The notes beneath the pieces are model-generated. The model made no database searches, had not been told where the DNA came from, and worked only from the letters and a program-made list of their open reading frames with translations. Positions 53,940 through 63,077 of a stretch of 64,000 nt of DNA are shown in pieces (within the stretch, counting starts at the first letter, position 1; every line of letters starts with the position of its first letter). Location: the NCBI GenBank assembly GCA_044228875.1, contig JBGAUA010000001.1, positions 1 through 64,000 on the forward strand, written 5' to 3'. This stretch comes from Epilinea sp044228875 (GTDB taxonomy: Bacteria; Chloroflexota; Anaerolineae; Epilineales; Epilineaceae). The translations under genes were made by a program, and so were the position numbers.

Positions 53940-54838
53940 GCCGCCCCATCTTGAGCCGCCACCGGCTCACCCTGGCGGCGACCCTCCTGGTCGCCGGCTG
54001 CGTACCCGCGGCCACCACGGTGCCCCAAGGGGACGCCGGCAAGGACCCGTCCGTGGTGACGGACGACGCATCGGCGGTGGAGGTGGTCATCGCTTCCAGC
54101 GACCTGGCGCTGGGCCGGGAGCGCTTCGCCTTCGCTCTGCTTGACGCGTCCAAGAACCTGCTGCCCGACGCCGACCTCACCGTGACCTTCTTCCGGATCG
54201 AGGGCGACAAAGCCGTACAGGCGGCCCAATCCGAGGCCCGTTACTACGCCCCGCGCCAGGAGGGCACCGGGCTGTATGTGGTGCCGATCGTCTTCGAACA
54301 GGCTGGTGTCTGGGGGCTGGAGGTGGCCGGGAATCTGGCGGACGGGCGCGCCATCGCGCCTCAGCGCATCCGCTTCACCGTCGCTACGCGACCCTCCGGC
54401 CCGGCGGTGGGCGAGGCGCCGCCTGCGACCGACAACCCGATCCTGGCTCCTGGCCAGGACATCCGCGAGATCAGCACGGATCCCCGACCGGATCCGGAGT
54501 TCTACGCCATGACCGTGGACGAGGCGCGAGCCAGCGGCCGGCCCACGCTGGTGCTGCTGGCGACGCCCGGCCTCTGCCAGAGCAAGATCTGTCAGCCGGT
54601 GATGGACGAGGTCAAGACCTTGAAGGCCCGCTGGCAGGGCCGGGTGAACTTCATCCACGTGGAGGTCTACCGTTCCCTGTCGGATCCAGGCGAGCTCTCG
54701 GCGACGATGCAGGCCTGGGGCCTCAACACCGAGCCCTGGGTCTACCTGCTGGACAAGGAGGGCCTCGTCGCGGCCCGGCTGGAAGGCTCAGCCTCTGCCG
54801 CCGAGATCGAACCCCTGCTGGAGACGCTGAAGCCGTGA
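53936..54838 (+). CDS. Lipoprotein with thioredoxin-like domain
   Basis: A 300-residue lipoprotein. The lipobox is LVAGC with Cys22. The N-terminal half is a beta domain (RFAFALLDASKNLLPDADLT) like CopC- or YtkA-type folds. The C-terminal third is thioredoxin-like: PTLVLLATPGLCQSKICQPV holds two cysteines in a C-x4-C spacing, then WQGRVNFIHVEVY and TEPWVYLLDKEGLV with the cis-proline. The cysteines could bind copper or act in thiol exchange; the spacing differs from CxxC and Sco CxxxC. The start is GTG overlapping the copC stop, so it likely works with CopC. Confidence 0.8.
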   Translation: MSRPILSRHRLTLAATLLVAGCVPAATTVPQGDAGKDPSVVTDDASAVEVVIASSDLALGRERFAFALLDASKNLLPDADLTVTFFRIEGDKAVQAAQSEARYYAPRQEGTGLYVVPIVFEQAGVWGLEVAGNLADGRAIAPQRIRFTVATRPSGPAVGEAPPATDNPILAPGQDIREISTDPRPDPEFYAMTVDEARASGRPTLVLLATPGLCQSKICQPVMDEVKTLKARWQGRVNFIHVEVYRSLSDPGELSATMQAWGLNTEPWVYLLDKEGLVAARLEGSASAAEIEPLLETLKP

Positions 54839-56469
54839 GCGCGCTTCCGCCCGCCCGAAACAGCGGCTCCTGGCTCTCCTGGCCCGTCGTCCTCCTGGCC
54901 GTGGCGGCCTTGGCCCTGGCCGCCAGACTGCCGGCGCTGCAACTGGTACCCCACCTGACGGACGAGACCGCCGAGGTGCTGTATGCTCGGGACATCCTGG
55001 TGGCCGGCCTGCGCCCCCTGGTCCACACCGACGCCTACAACGGCGCATTCTGGGCCTGGCTGATGGCCGGCTGGCTCAGGGTCTGGCCGGCGGACCCCGA
55101 GGCGCCCCGGATCTTGAGCCTTGCCCTGGGCTTGGCCACCGTCCTGGTGACCACGGCACTCGCCGCCCGCCTGGCGCGCCCTGACCGCCGCCTGGCGGCC
55201 GGCCTGCTGGGCGGCGCCCTCATGGCCACCGCGTTCACCCCCTCCCTGGTCAACAGCCGGGTGGCCTGGTCCAACAGCTCCACCCCGCTGTGGACAACGC
55301 TCTGCGCGCTGGCTTTGCTCGGCGCGGTGAGCAAGGAAGCCGCGGGACGGGAGGCCGCCTTGCGCTGGCTGGCCGCGGGACTGCTGGGAGGCGCGGCGCT
55401 GCACACCCATCCTTCGGTCATCGTCTTCCTGGCCGGCCTGGTCCTCTGGCTCTTCCTCTCCGGCAGGCGCTTGGGTTGGCTGGCCCGCTCAGGGCCATGG
55501 CTGGCCCTCGTCGGCACCGCTCTGGCCTACGGACCGGTCATCTATTTCAACCTGACCGGCGGCATGGCCACCTTGCGCGAAGCGCAGAGTTCGGGGAACT
55601 GGGCCGGCGCGGGATCCTGGGCAGCGGGTACCCAGGCGGCCTTCCTGCAGCTGGGCCGTTCTTTCGTCGGCGGCTTCGACCTGGATCGCGCGGCGTCGGC
55701 CCCCGTCGAACGGATCCTGGCGGCCGCGTGGGCCACCGCCTTCCTGGGAGCGGCCCTTTGGCTGGCCATGGCGCCGCACAAGGGACCGGCGGAGGGCGAA
55801 GCGCGGCCCGCTGGTCGCCGCCTGCCCCTGCTCGTGTCGTTCCTGGCCCTGTTCGCTCTACCGCGCTTCAACCATAACTGGGACGGCTTCCTGGAGGCGC
55901 GCTACCTGGGCTTCCTGCTGCCGCTGCTGACCGCGGGGCTGGGCGTGGTGCTGGCCGAACGGCTGCCGGAGCGGGGACCGAATCGAGGAAGCTCATTGCG
56001 CGCCATCCGCTTCGCCTCCGGGCTGCGGGCGCTGGTCATGGCCGCGTTGATCGGCCTTCCGCTCCTGCGCGGCTGGACCTATATCCGCAGCGCGATGGCC
56101 GAGCAGTTCGACAACCGCCGGCTCTGGAGCATGCTCGAACAAGCGGGCCAAGGCCGCGCGGATGGCGCGCCGCTGATCGTCGACGAGGCGCTCAAGTCGG
56201 TCCATTGGCGCGCCGGAGGCCATCCGCGGCGCGCGATGGAATACCTGCTCACCATGGCCGCCCTGCCCTTCGAGCAGCTGCCCCCCGCGACCATCAACCA
56301 CCGCCTGGAGGCCGGCGAGACGCCTCAGCCGCTCTGCTTCCTGGCCGGAGCGACGGCTGAGGATCTCACCGAATGGGGCCGCCCGCTCTCTCCTCTGGAC
56401 ATCGCGACGCGTCCGGGCGAAGCGCCCTGGGGACTGTGGACCATCGCGCCCCCGGCCGCCGCCCCCTGA
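54835..56469 (+). CDS. GT39/ArnT-like membrane glycosyltransferase
   Basis: A 544-residue polytopic protein with about eleven transmembrane segments. The first external loop has HLTDETAEVLYARDIL, the acidic pair of GT-C catalytic sites, and a later ALHTHPSVIVFLAGL segment is conserved. A final soluble part of about 110 residues lies after the last segment. The start GTG overlaps the lipoprotein stop (GTGA), so it is in one operon with the copC genes although the functional link is not clear. Confidence 0.8.
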   Translation: MSALPPARNSGSWLSWPVVLLAVAALALAARLPALQLVPHLTDETAEVLYARDILVAGLRPLVHTDAYNGAFWAWLMAGWLRVWPADPEAPRILSLALGLATVLVTTALAARLARPDRRLAAGLLGGALMATAFTPSLVNSRVAWSNSSTPLWTTLCALALLGAVSKEAAGREAALRWLAAGLLGGAALHTHPSVIVFLAGLVLWLFLSGRRLGWLARSGPWLALVGTALAYGPVIYFNLTGGMATLREAQSSGNWAGAGSWAAGTQAAFLQLGRSFVGGFDLDRAASAPVERILAAAWATAFLGAALWLAMAPHKGPAEGEARPAGRRLPLLVSFLALFALPRFNHNWDGFLEARYLGFLLPLLTAGLGVVLAERLPERGPNRGSSLRAIRFASGLRALVMAALIGLPLLRGWTYIRSAMAEQFDNRRLWSMLEQAGQGRADGAPLIVDEALKSVHWRAGGHPRRAMEYLLTMAALPFEQLPPATINHRLEAGETPQPLCFLAGATAEDLTEWGRPLSPLDIATRPGEAPWGLWTIAPPAAAP

Positions 56470-56541
56470 CACGCGCGGTGGCCGACCGAGCCAGGCCAGC
56501 GATTCGCCGCACCCGACCATCAGCATCCAGAGGATGATTCC

Positions 56542-57312
56542 ATGCCCGAGCCGACGCCCATGACCCGACCTCCCGCCACCGTAGCCACCGTGCCCGGGCC
56601 GAGCCCCATCGAGGCACCAGACCTCTCGGAGAAGGGCGGCATCAAGGACGGCCGCAGGCAGCATCTGGATCGCCGTTTGTACATGCAGCTGCTCGCCTGG
56701 GGCGGCTGTGTCGATACCGAATCGCTGATCTCGGCGCTGCGCGCCGCGGGCTTGGACGCGGTGCTCTACGCCGACGTCAACGATCCCGGAGGGGTGGGAT
56801 TGCTCACGATCAGCGAAGATCCGGACTGCTTCGTCGGCCCCTTGCGGCGTCTGCTGCAGGAGCCGGCCTTCCGGTCGCTCACGCCCAAGCCGGAGTTCAC
56901 GATGTTGGGCCGCACCTATGCGCTGGGCTACGAGCCGGACCTGGAGGACGCCTTGATCCACCGCCCGCGGCGCACGGTGTTGGAGCCGGCCTGGCCCTGG
57001 GCCATCTGGTACCCTCTCCGGCGCAGCGGCCAGTTTGCCCGCCTGGACGAGGCCGAGCAGCGAGAGATTCTCAAGGAGCACGGAACCATCGGCATGCGCT
57101 TCGGCCGCGCCGACCTGGCGCATGACATCCGTCTGGCCTGCCACGGGCTGGACAAGCACGACAACGACTTCGTGATCGGCGTGCTGGGCAAGGCGCTGCA
57201 TCCGCTCAGCGCCGTCGTGCAGTCGATGCGCGGCACACAGCAGACTGCGCTGTATCTGACCAACCTGGGGCCCTTCTTCGTCGGCAAGGCGATCTACCAG
57301 GCGGGGGTGTAG
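56542..57312 (+). CDS. Chlorite-dismutase-family heme protein (HemQ-like)
   Basis: A 256-residue protein. The family is shown by TMLGRTYALGYEPDLEDAL, PAWPWAIWYPLRRSGQF, EILKEHGTIGMRF, a proximal-His segment RLACHGLDKHDNDFVIG and MRGTQQTALYLTNLGPFFVG. Members are coproheme decarboxylases (HemQ) or chlorite dismutases; with no chlorate genes nearby, a heme-biosynthesis role is more likely, but the distal residue was not checked against structures. An N-terminal Pro-rich tail of about 35 residues is extra. AGAGGATG precedes the ATG. Confidence 0.85.
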   Translation: MPEPTPMTRPPATVATVPGPSPIEAPDLSEKGGIKDGRRQHLDRRLYMQLLAWGGCVDTESLISALRAAGLDAVLYADVNDPGGVGLLTISEDPDCFVGPLRRLLQEPAFRSLTPKPEFTMLGRTYALGYEPDLEDALIHRPRRTVLEPAWPWAIWYPLRRSGQFARLDEAEQREILKEHGTIGMRFGRADLAHDIRLACHGLDKHDNDFVIGVLGKALHPLSAVVQSMRGTQQTALYLTNLGPFFVGKAIYQAGV

Positions 57313-57370
57313 TGCTGTCGGATCGGTCCAACCGCCAGCCATCATCTCGATCCAGGGGACATCGGCCTGG

Positions 57371-58594
57371 TCAGTCCTCCTCGTCCATCCCCCCGCCCCC
57401 GTAGCTGTCCAGGGCCAGCTCCAGCGCCTCGGCCACCAGATCCCGCGTTTCGGAATCCTCGGCCTCGGCCAGCATGGCGGTGGCCACGGCGCGGATCTCG
57501 CCGCGCGGGCTGGGGCGGACGCCGGGACTGATGTCGGGGGCCAGGAGTTCGGCCAGATCCAGGCTGAGGCCGTGGCGGTCCAGATCGAAATAGAAGTTCA
57601 GGTCGGTTCCGGCCTGCATCAGATCCAGGAAGCGCAGGGCATGATAGGTCTCGCGGGCCAGCGGGCCCTCCAAGCGCAGCTGCAGTAACTGCTCCGGGTG
57701 CGACCAGCGCCTGAGCCGCTCGATCAGCCAGCCCGTGGGATCCTCCCGCGGGATGTCCGTGGCCCGCACGGTCTCCCGGCGCATCGGCTGCGGCTGGATC
57801 GATCGGCGCAACGCGCGGACCCGCCCCGGGCCTTCCAGGCGCAGTTCCAGGTAGCCGCAGGGCAGCTCCAACTCGCCGAAGCCCATGCGCTCCGTCGGTC
57901 CGGGGAAGACCACCCGCACGCCGCCCACCTCGATGTCCTTTGCCGAGTGGATATGCCCCACCAGCAGCTGGTGCACCTTGCCGGCCAGAGCGGCGATGGA
58001 GGCCTTGCTGATGGTGGGCTCCTCGGCGCCCGCGGCCAGGGTGCCCTCGATGGCGTAATGGGTCACCAACAGGACCAGGTCCGCCGGCGGCGGCAGGATG
58101 GGCTCCAGCAGGCGGGTGAGCGGATCCGGCGGCTCATGGGTCTGGGGGTCGACGCGCTCCAGCCGCGGGTCCGGAGGCAGGCCGCCGATGGCCAGCCGGA
58201 GCCCCCCGATCTCGGCGGTCCACCATTCCACACGGCTGGGATCGGTGAAGACATGGGCCTGACGCACGGCACTGAAGAGGCGCTGCGGGGTGGCGCCGCC
58301 GGCGCGGGTGCGGGGGATGTCATGGTTGCCGCCGATCAGAAGGCTATGGATGCCCGCGTCGGCCAGGCGCTGGAACTGGCCGGCGACCCAGATCATCTCC
58401 GTGGCCCGTGGGTTGGGCCCGTCGAACAGGTCGCCGCCGTGGATGTAGATATCGGCTCCCACCGCCAGGGCGTGATCCACGGTCTGCTTGAAGCCCTCGC
58501 GGAGCCAGCGGCGCCGGCCCATGAGCTGCTCAGGCGTCATCCGTCCGTAATGGCGGTTGAGGTGGCTGTCGGAGGCGAAGACGATGGTGGGCAT
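57371..58594 (-). CDS. Mre11/SbcD-like metallophosphoesterase
   Basis: A 407-residue nuclease-like protein. The five phosphoesterase blocks are present: VFASDSHLNRHYG, IHGGDLFDGPNP, LIGGNHDIP, LLVTHYAIEG and LLVGHIHSAKDI. It has the Asp, His and Asn residues for two metal ions. The C-terminal 150 residues form a capping region with an acidic tail. SbcD/Mre11 normally pairs with the SbcC/Rad50 ATPase, which is not in the window. The ATG begins directly at the core. It is the last gene of the minus-strand unit with the copper chaperone. Confidence 0.85.
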   Translation of the reverse strand: MPTIVFASDSHLNRHYGRMTPEQLMGRRRWLREGFKQTVDHALAVGADIYIHGGDLFDGPNPRATEMIWVAGQFQRLADAGIHSLLIGGNHDIPRTRAGGATPQRLFSAVRQAHVFTDPSRVEWWTAEIGGLRLAIGGLPPDPRLERVDPQTHEPPDPLTRLLEPILPPPADLVLLVTHYAIEGTLAAGAEEPTISKASIAALAGKVHQLLVGHIHSAKDIEVGGVRVVFPGPTERMGFGELELPCGYLELRLEGPGRVRALRRSIQPQPMRRETVRATDIPREDPTGWLIERLRRWSHPEQLLQLRLEGPLARETYHALRFLDLMQAGTDLNFYFDLDRHGLSLDLAELLAPDISPGVRPSPRGEIRAVATAMLAEAEDSETRDLVAEALELALDSYGGGGMDEED

Positions 58595-58607
58595 GCGATT
58601 CCGAGGC

Positions 58608-59120
58608 TCAGGGGAACAGGGAGCGAACAGGCACCGGCAGGTCCAGGTCACCGGCCTGCGCGAGGTGCAGGGTAACGGTGAAGGCAGTGCCGGCCTCCAG
58701 GGGCGCCGTCAGGTCCAACAGCATCACGTGCAGCCCCCCCGGCTCCAGGGACACCCGGGTGCCGGCGGGCACCTCCAGACCTTCGGGCAGGGCTTCCATG
58801 CCCACCAGGTCGCCCTTGCGCACGGTGCGGTGGATCTCGGCCCGCGCCGCGCCGGCGAAGCTGAGGCTCTCCAGGCGATCGGGCATGTCCGGCGCACCGC
58901 GCAGCTCCAGGTAGACCACGCCGGTGCCGCCTTCAGGAGCCGGGCGGGACCAGGCTGAGCCGGCCTCCAGACCGGTCGCAGACCGGACCCTGGCCCCGCT
59001 GACAGGCGTCGGGGACGACGGGGCCGAGGGACGGCAGGCGGCGAGGACGAGCAGGAGGGCGAGGCCGGCGCACCATTGCCGCCCCGGTCGCCCGGGGAAT
59101 GAATTTCCAGGCTCGTCCAT
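58608..59120 (-). CDS. PCu(A)C copper chaperone lipoprotein
   Basis: A 170-residue lipoprotein with lipobox LAAC (Cys29). The copper motif follows the H-x(n)-M-x(21-22)-H-x-M rule: His in AEIHRT, Met in LVGMEALP, and His/Met in GLHVML. Such proteins carry Cu(I) to the CuA site of cytochrome oxidase. AAGGGA lies upstream of the chosen ATG; in-frame ATGs further up are possible. It lies in a unit with SpoU and the phosphoesterase, and 5 kb from the copC gene on the other strand. Confidence 0.85.
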   Translation of the reverse strand: MDEPGNSFPGRPGRQWCAGLALLLVLAACRPSAPSSPTPVSGARVRSATGLEAGSAWSRPAPEGGTGVVYLELRGAPDMPDRLESLSFAGAARAEIHRTVRKGDLVGMEALPEGLEVPAGTRVSLEPGGLHVMLLDLTAPLEAGTAFTVTLHLAQAGDLDLPVPVRSLFP

Positions 59121-59196
59121 CGGGATGTCCCTTCGGGACAGGTTCATCAGGTAGGTCATCATGTGCTTGATCTCGTTCTCCTTGCTGTTCGTAGCC

Positions 59197-60036
59197 TCAT
59201 TCCTCCACCCGCGGCCGCCCCACCAACTCGTAGAGCAGCACCGCCAAGGCGGCGCTGACGTTGAGCGAGCGGTGCGGCTCGGCCATCGGGATCTGGCACA
59301 CCGCGTCACAGGCGGCCAGACTCTGGCCGCTGAGGCCCGCCCCCTCGGCGCCCACCAGGATGCCCAGCCGCGCCGGGCGAGGCAGGTCCCAGACAGGCAG
59401 GGCCTCGGGAAGGGTCTCGGCGGCCAGGAGGGTGAGGCCCCATTCGCGGCGCAGGCGACCCAGGTCGGCCGACCAGTCCTGGCTGCGGGCGTAGGGCAGG
59501 CTGAGGCTGTGGCCCACGGAAGTGCGGATGGCCTTGCGGTAGAGCGGATCGCAGCTGCTGGGGTCCAGTACGATGGCGTCGACCCCGAAGGCGGCAGCAT
59601 TGCGGAAGAGAGAGCCCATGTTGTCCACGTCCCCGATGCCCTCGGCCAGGGCGATGCGCAACGTCGGCTGTTGCGCGAGGGGCCCCAGGACGGCGTCGAT
59701 AGTGAGCGCCGCCGGGTCGGGGCGGAAGGCGGCGGCCAGCACGCCGCGATGCACGCGCATCCCGGCGATCTCCTGGGCCAGCTCCTTGGGCACGACGTAG
59801 GCCGGCAGGCTGTCCGGCAAGCCGTCCAGCAGATCCCGCAGACGGGGCAGCCGGGCTTCCAGGACCAACAGGCTGTGCAGGCGGGCGGGTGTGCGGGCCA
59901 GCTGGCGCAGGACCATCTCGGATTCGGCCATGAACAGCCCGCCATGGCCGGCACGCAGATCCTTGTCCATGACGTTGCGGAAGACCGCCACGCGCGGATC
60001 CTGGGCGTCTTGGAGAGGGATGATCTGGGCGGCCAT
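59197..60036 (-). CDS. SpoU/TrmH-family RNA methyltransferase
   Basis: A 279-residue SPOUT enzyme for 2'-O-ribose methylation of rRNA or tRNA. The knot motifs are intact: GIGDVDNMGSLFRNAAAFGV (motif 1), GILVGAEGAGLS (motif 2) and CQIPMAEPHRSLNVSAALAV (motif 3). An N-terminal L30e-like RNA-binding region precedes them. The ATG begins the family N-terminus (MAAQIIPLQDAQDPRVAVF). The target nucleotide cannot be inferred. Confidence 0.9.
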   Translation of the reverse strand: MAAQIIPLQDAQDPRVAVFRNVMDKDLRAGHGGLFMAESEMVLRQLARTPARLHSLLVLEARLPRLRDLLDGLPDSLPAYVVPKELAQEIAGMRVHRGVLAAAFRPDPAALTIDAVLGPLAQQPTLRIALAEGIGDVDNMGSLFRNAAAFGVDAIVLDPSSCDPLYRKAIRTSVGHSLSLPYARSQDWSADLGRLRREWGLTLLAAETLPEALPVWDLPRPARLGILVGAEGAGLSGQSLAACDAVCQIPMAEPHRSLNVSAALAVLLYELVGRPRVEE

Positions 60037-60128
60037 GGGCTTGATTATGGCGGCGGCGGCGCAGAAGCTGAAGGCAGAGCACGAGGCGCGCCGGTCTGTC
60101 CCCCGTCAGCCGATACCGGCTCTCTACT

Positions 60129-60887
60129 CTAGGCCGCCGCCCCCTTGCGCGTCCGGCGCACCGGCACCTTCCCCTCGGCCCCCGCCGACTCCAGCAAGCT
60201 GATCTTCTGCCAGATCTTGCGCTGTAAGCCGCCGACCAGGCTCTCGATGTCGTTGACCGCCCCGAAGACCACCCCGTCGCTGAGGGCCTGGCCGTAGAGG
60301 GCGGCCAGCTTGGTCACCAGGGAGAGCAGTTCGGAGCAGTAGTCCAGGTAGCGGGAGAGCCGCGCGGCGTCCATGAGGCGCTCGGGCGAGGAGGCGGTGT
60401 CGGGCAAGGGGGACAAGAGCCGCTCAGGATCCTTGGTCAGCTGGTGCATGTCGATGATATGGGCCAGGCTGCGCAGCTCATGAAGGTGGGTGAGGGCGCG
60501 GCGGCGTTTGATGCGCCCTTCCAGCGAGAAGAAGAATGCGCCGGCAAGGCCCAGGAGGATGACCTCGTTCACCAGCGATTCGGTGGCCTGCAGCACCTCC
60601 GAGATGCGGTCGAAGCCGTCCAGACCGAGCAGCGAGCGCAGGCCGTAGGCCACCAGGGCCAACAGCGCCCCCACCGACACGACGGCGGTCAGGCGCAGGG
60701 GCCGGTTGGGCCGACCCAGCCGCTCGGCCCGCTCCCGGGTGACGGTGGCGGTCTCCAGAACGCTCAGGCTCACCCGACTGAGACCCGAACCAGGAAAGCG
60801 CTCGCCGATGCGCGCCACCAGGCGCTCGGCGGTTTCGACGATGCAGGCGGCGTCCAGGGCATGGTAGCTGCGGCGTTCGGGATGCAT
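60129..60887 (-). CDS. Membrane protein of unknown function with helical C-terminus
   Basis: A 252-residue protein with two transmembrane segments (about 64-88 and 104-122). A helical, charged region of about 130 residues follows (RALTHLHELRSLAHIIDMHQ, YLDYCSELLSLVTKLAALYG). No family recognised by name. The two segments sit close together, so both long ends face the same side. A TACAAT hexamer (minus strand, 60897-60902) ends nine bases before the ATG and no ribosome-binding site is seen. It is first in the minus-strand unit, divergent from the chelatase gene. Confidence 0.7.
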   Translation of the reverse strand: MHPERRSYHALDAACIVETAERLVARIGERFPGSGLSRVSLSVLETATVTRERAERLGRPNRPLRLTAVVSVGALLALVAYGLRSLLGLDGFDRISEVLQATESLVNEVILLGLAGAFFFSLEGRIKRRRALTHLHELRSLAHIIDMHQLTKDPERLLSPLPDTASSPERLMDAARLSRYLDYCSELLSLVTKLAALYGQALSDGVVFGAVNDIESLVGGLQRKIWQKISLLESAGAEGKVPVRRTRKGAAA

Positions 60888-61004
60888 GGCGGGAGGATTG
60901 TAGCCCATGGCGACCGTGCTATGCTTCCGGCTCCCGCCGACCGCTGTGCGCGCCAGGGCGTCTCCAAGATGCCGGCCGTCCGCCCTTGTGGAGCCATCCG
61001 CCCC

Positions 61005-63077
61005 ATGCGAGCCCGCTACCCCTTCAGCGCCATCGTCGGCCAGCCCCTGCTCAAGAGGGCCCTCCTGCTCTGCGCCGTGCGGCCGGACATCGGCGGCGTC
61101 CTCGTGCGCGGCGAGCGGGGCACGGCCAAGAGCACGGCCGCCCGCGCTCTGGCGGCGCTGCTCCCGCCCCTGCCCGCCGTCGCCGACTGCGCCTTCGGCT
61201 GCGATCCCGCCCTGCCTGCGGCCCAGCTCTGCGACGCTTGCCGACAGCGGCTGGCCCACGGGGAAACCTTGACCGCCGCGCCGCGTCCCACGCCCTTCGT
61301 GGACCTGCCGGTGGGGGCCACCGAGGACCGCGTGGTGGGCACGCTCGATATCGCCCATATCCTGGAGCGCGGCGAGCGGCGCTTTGAGCCCGGCCTGCTG
61401 GCGGCGGCCAACCGCGGCATCCTGTACGTGGACGAGGTCAACCTGCTGGACGACCACGTGGTGGATGTGCTGTTGGACGCCGCGGCCATGGGCGTCAATA
61501 CCGTGGAGCGCGAGGGCATCTCCTTCAGCCATCCGGCGCGCTTCATCCTCATCGGCACCATGAACCCCGAGGAGGGCGAGCTGCGCCCGCAGCTGACCGA
61601 TCGCTTCGGGCTGGCCGTGGACGTGGCGGCGGCGCGCGACCTGGATGAACGCGCCCTCATCCTCGAGCGCCGCCTGGCCTTCGACCACGACCCGGAGGCC
61701 TTCGTCTCCGCCTGGTCGGCGGCCGAAGCTGAGCTAGGCCAGGCTGTGCTGGCGGCGCGGGGCCGATTGGACGGCGTCGCGGTGACCGCGCGTGATCTGC
61801 GGGTGACGGCTGAGGCTGCCCTGACCGCGGGCGTCGATGGGCATCGTGGCGAACTGGCGCTGCTCAAGGCCGCCCAGGCCAACGCCGCCCTGGAGGGCCG
61901 CCTGCAGCTCAGCCCGGCGGACCTGGCCCTGGGCGCCCGACTGGCCCTGGCCCATCGTTTGCGGCGCGGCCCCTTCGATGACGGCGCGTCGGACGGCGCG
62001 GCCATCGAAGCGGTGGTGGAACGCCTGGGCAAGAGCCAGCCCTGGAACGACACGGAGTCCAGCGGCGAGCGGCCCTCCAGCGGACCGGCCACTGACCAGC
62101 AGGCCGCGGGCCAGCAGCAAACCCCCGCCCGCAGCCCGAGTCCCAGCGGCCGGCCGCCGGACCCGTCCGATCAGCAGCAGAGCCAGGGCGGCCGCTCGGC
62201 GTCCGAGGCCTCCGTCGGCACGGAAAGGCCGGTGGACGGAATTGACCCCTACGCGGTTCGCCCCTTGGCGGCTCAGGTGGAGCAACTGACCCGCCGTGCC
62301 AGCGGCCGTCGCAGCCGCAGCGAGGCGGACACACGGCGCGGCCGCTATGTGCGTGCCGAGCCGGCTGAGGGACCCTGCACGGACATCGCCTTCGACGCCA
62401 CCATGCGCGCGGCGGCCATCCGACAGGCGCCTCTGGCGGCGCCGGCGACCTTGGAGCTGAAGGGCGTCGACCTGCAGCGCAAGGTGCGCGAGCGCAAGAC
62501 GGGACACCTCATCCTCTTCCTGGTGGACGCCAGCTGGAGCATGGCTGCCGCGGACCGCATCACGGCGGCCAAGGGCGCCGTCCTCTCGCTGTTGGTCGAT
62601 GCCTACCAGCGGCGGGACCAGGTGGCTCTGGCGGTCTTCCGCCGCGATGGCACGCGGGTGGTCCTGCCCTTCACGGGCTCGGTAGCCTTGGCCCGACGGC
62701 GCCTGCGCGACCTGGCGGTGGGCGGCAAGACACCGCTCTCCCACGCCCTGCTCACCGCCGATACCCTCTTCCGTCGCGCCCTGGCCCGCGACCCCAAGGC
62801 CCTGCCGCTGCTTGTGCTGCTGACCGACGGCGCGGGCAATGTCTCGCTCAGCGACCGCGAACCGGAGGAGGAGATGCGCCTCCTCGGCGCCCGCCTCAGG
62901 CGCCGCGGCGTGCGATCGCTGGTGATCGACCTGCAAAGCGGCGTCCCCGGCTTCACGGCCCCCGGCCCCAACCCCGCCGCGGCCCTGGCCGCCGCCCTGG
63001 GCGGCGAGCTCTGCCCGCTCAAGGCCTTGAAGGCGGACGGTGTGGCGGGGCAGGTGCGGGGGCGGCTGCTGGGCTAG
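61005..63077 (+). CDS. Fused magnesium/cobalt-chelatase I-D family protein
   Basis: A 690-residue fusion of a ChlI-type AAA+ ATPase and a ChlD-type VWA domain. Walker A is GERGTAKST (36-44). GILYVDEVNLLDDHVVDVLL is Walker B and ILIGTMNPEEGELRPQLTDR holds the sensor and arginine finger. A Gln/Ser/Pro-rich linker joins the VWA domain, whose metal site begins Asp508 in LVDASWSMAAADR. Such fusions act with CobN/ChlH large subunits to insert Mg or Co into tetrapyrroles, though stand-alone ones may serve other remodelling roles. GGAG lies 11 bases before the ATG; an ATG 36 bases earlier is an alternative. Confidence 0.88.
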   Translation: MRARYPFSAIVGQPLLKRALLLCAVRPDIGGVLVRGERGTAKSTAARALAALLPPLPAVADCAFGCDPALPAAQLCDACRQRLAHGETLTAAPRPTPFVDLPVGATEDRVVGTLDIAHILERGERRFEPGLLAAANRGILYVDEVNLLDDHVVDVLLDAAAMGVNTVEREGISFSHPARFILIGTMNPEEGELRPQLTDRFGLAVDVAAARDLDERALILERRLAFDHDPEAFVSAWSAAEAELGQAVLAARGRLDGVAVTARDLRVTAEAALTAGVDGHRGELALLKAAQANAALEGRLQLSPADLALGARLALAHRLRRGPFDDGASDGAAIEAVVERLGKSQPWNDTESSGERPSSGPATDQQAAGQQQTPARSPSPSGRPPDPSDQQQSQGGRSASEASVGTERPVDGIDPYAVRPLAAQVEQLTRRASGRRSRSEADTRRGRYVRAEPAEGPCTDIAFDATMRAAAIRQAPLAAPATLELKGVDLQRKVRERKTGHLILFLVDASWSMAAADRITAAKGAVLSLLVDAYQRRDQVALAVFRRDGTRVVLPFTGSVALARRRLRDLAVGGKTPLSHALLTADTLFRRALARDPKALPLLVLLTDGAGNVSLSDREPEEEMRLLGARLRRRGVRSLVIDLQSGVPGFTAPGPNPAAALAAALGGELCPLKALKADGVAGQVRGRLLG

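Noticed and set aside
60444..61004. A 187-codon extension of the chelatase frame
   Set aside because: It runs antisense to the membrane-protein gene and has no similarity to chelatases; the AAA+ domain starts at 61005.
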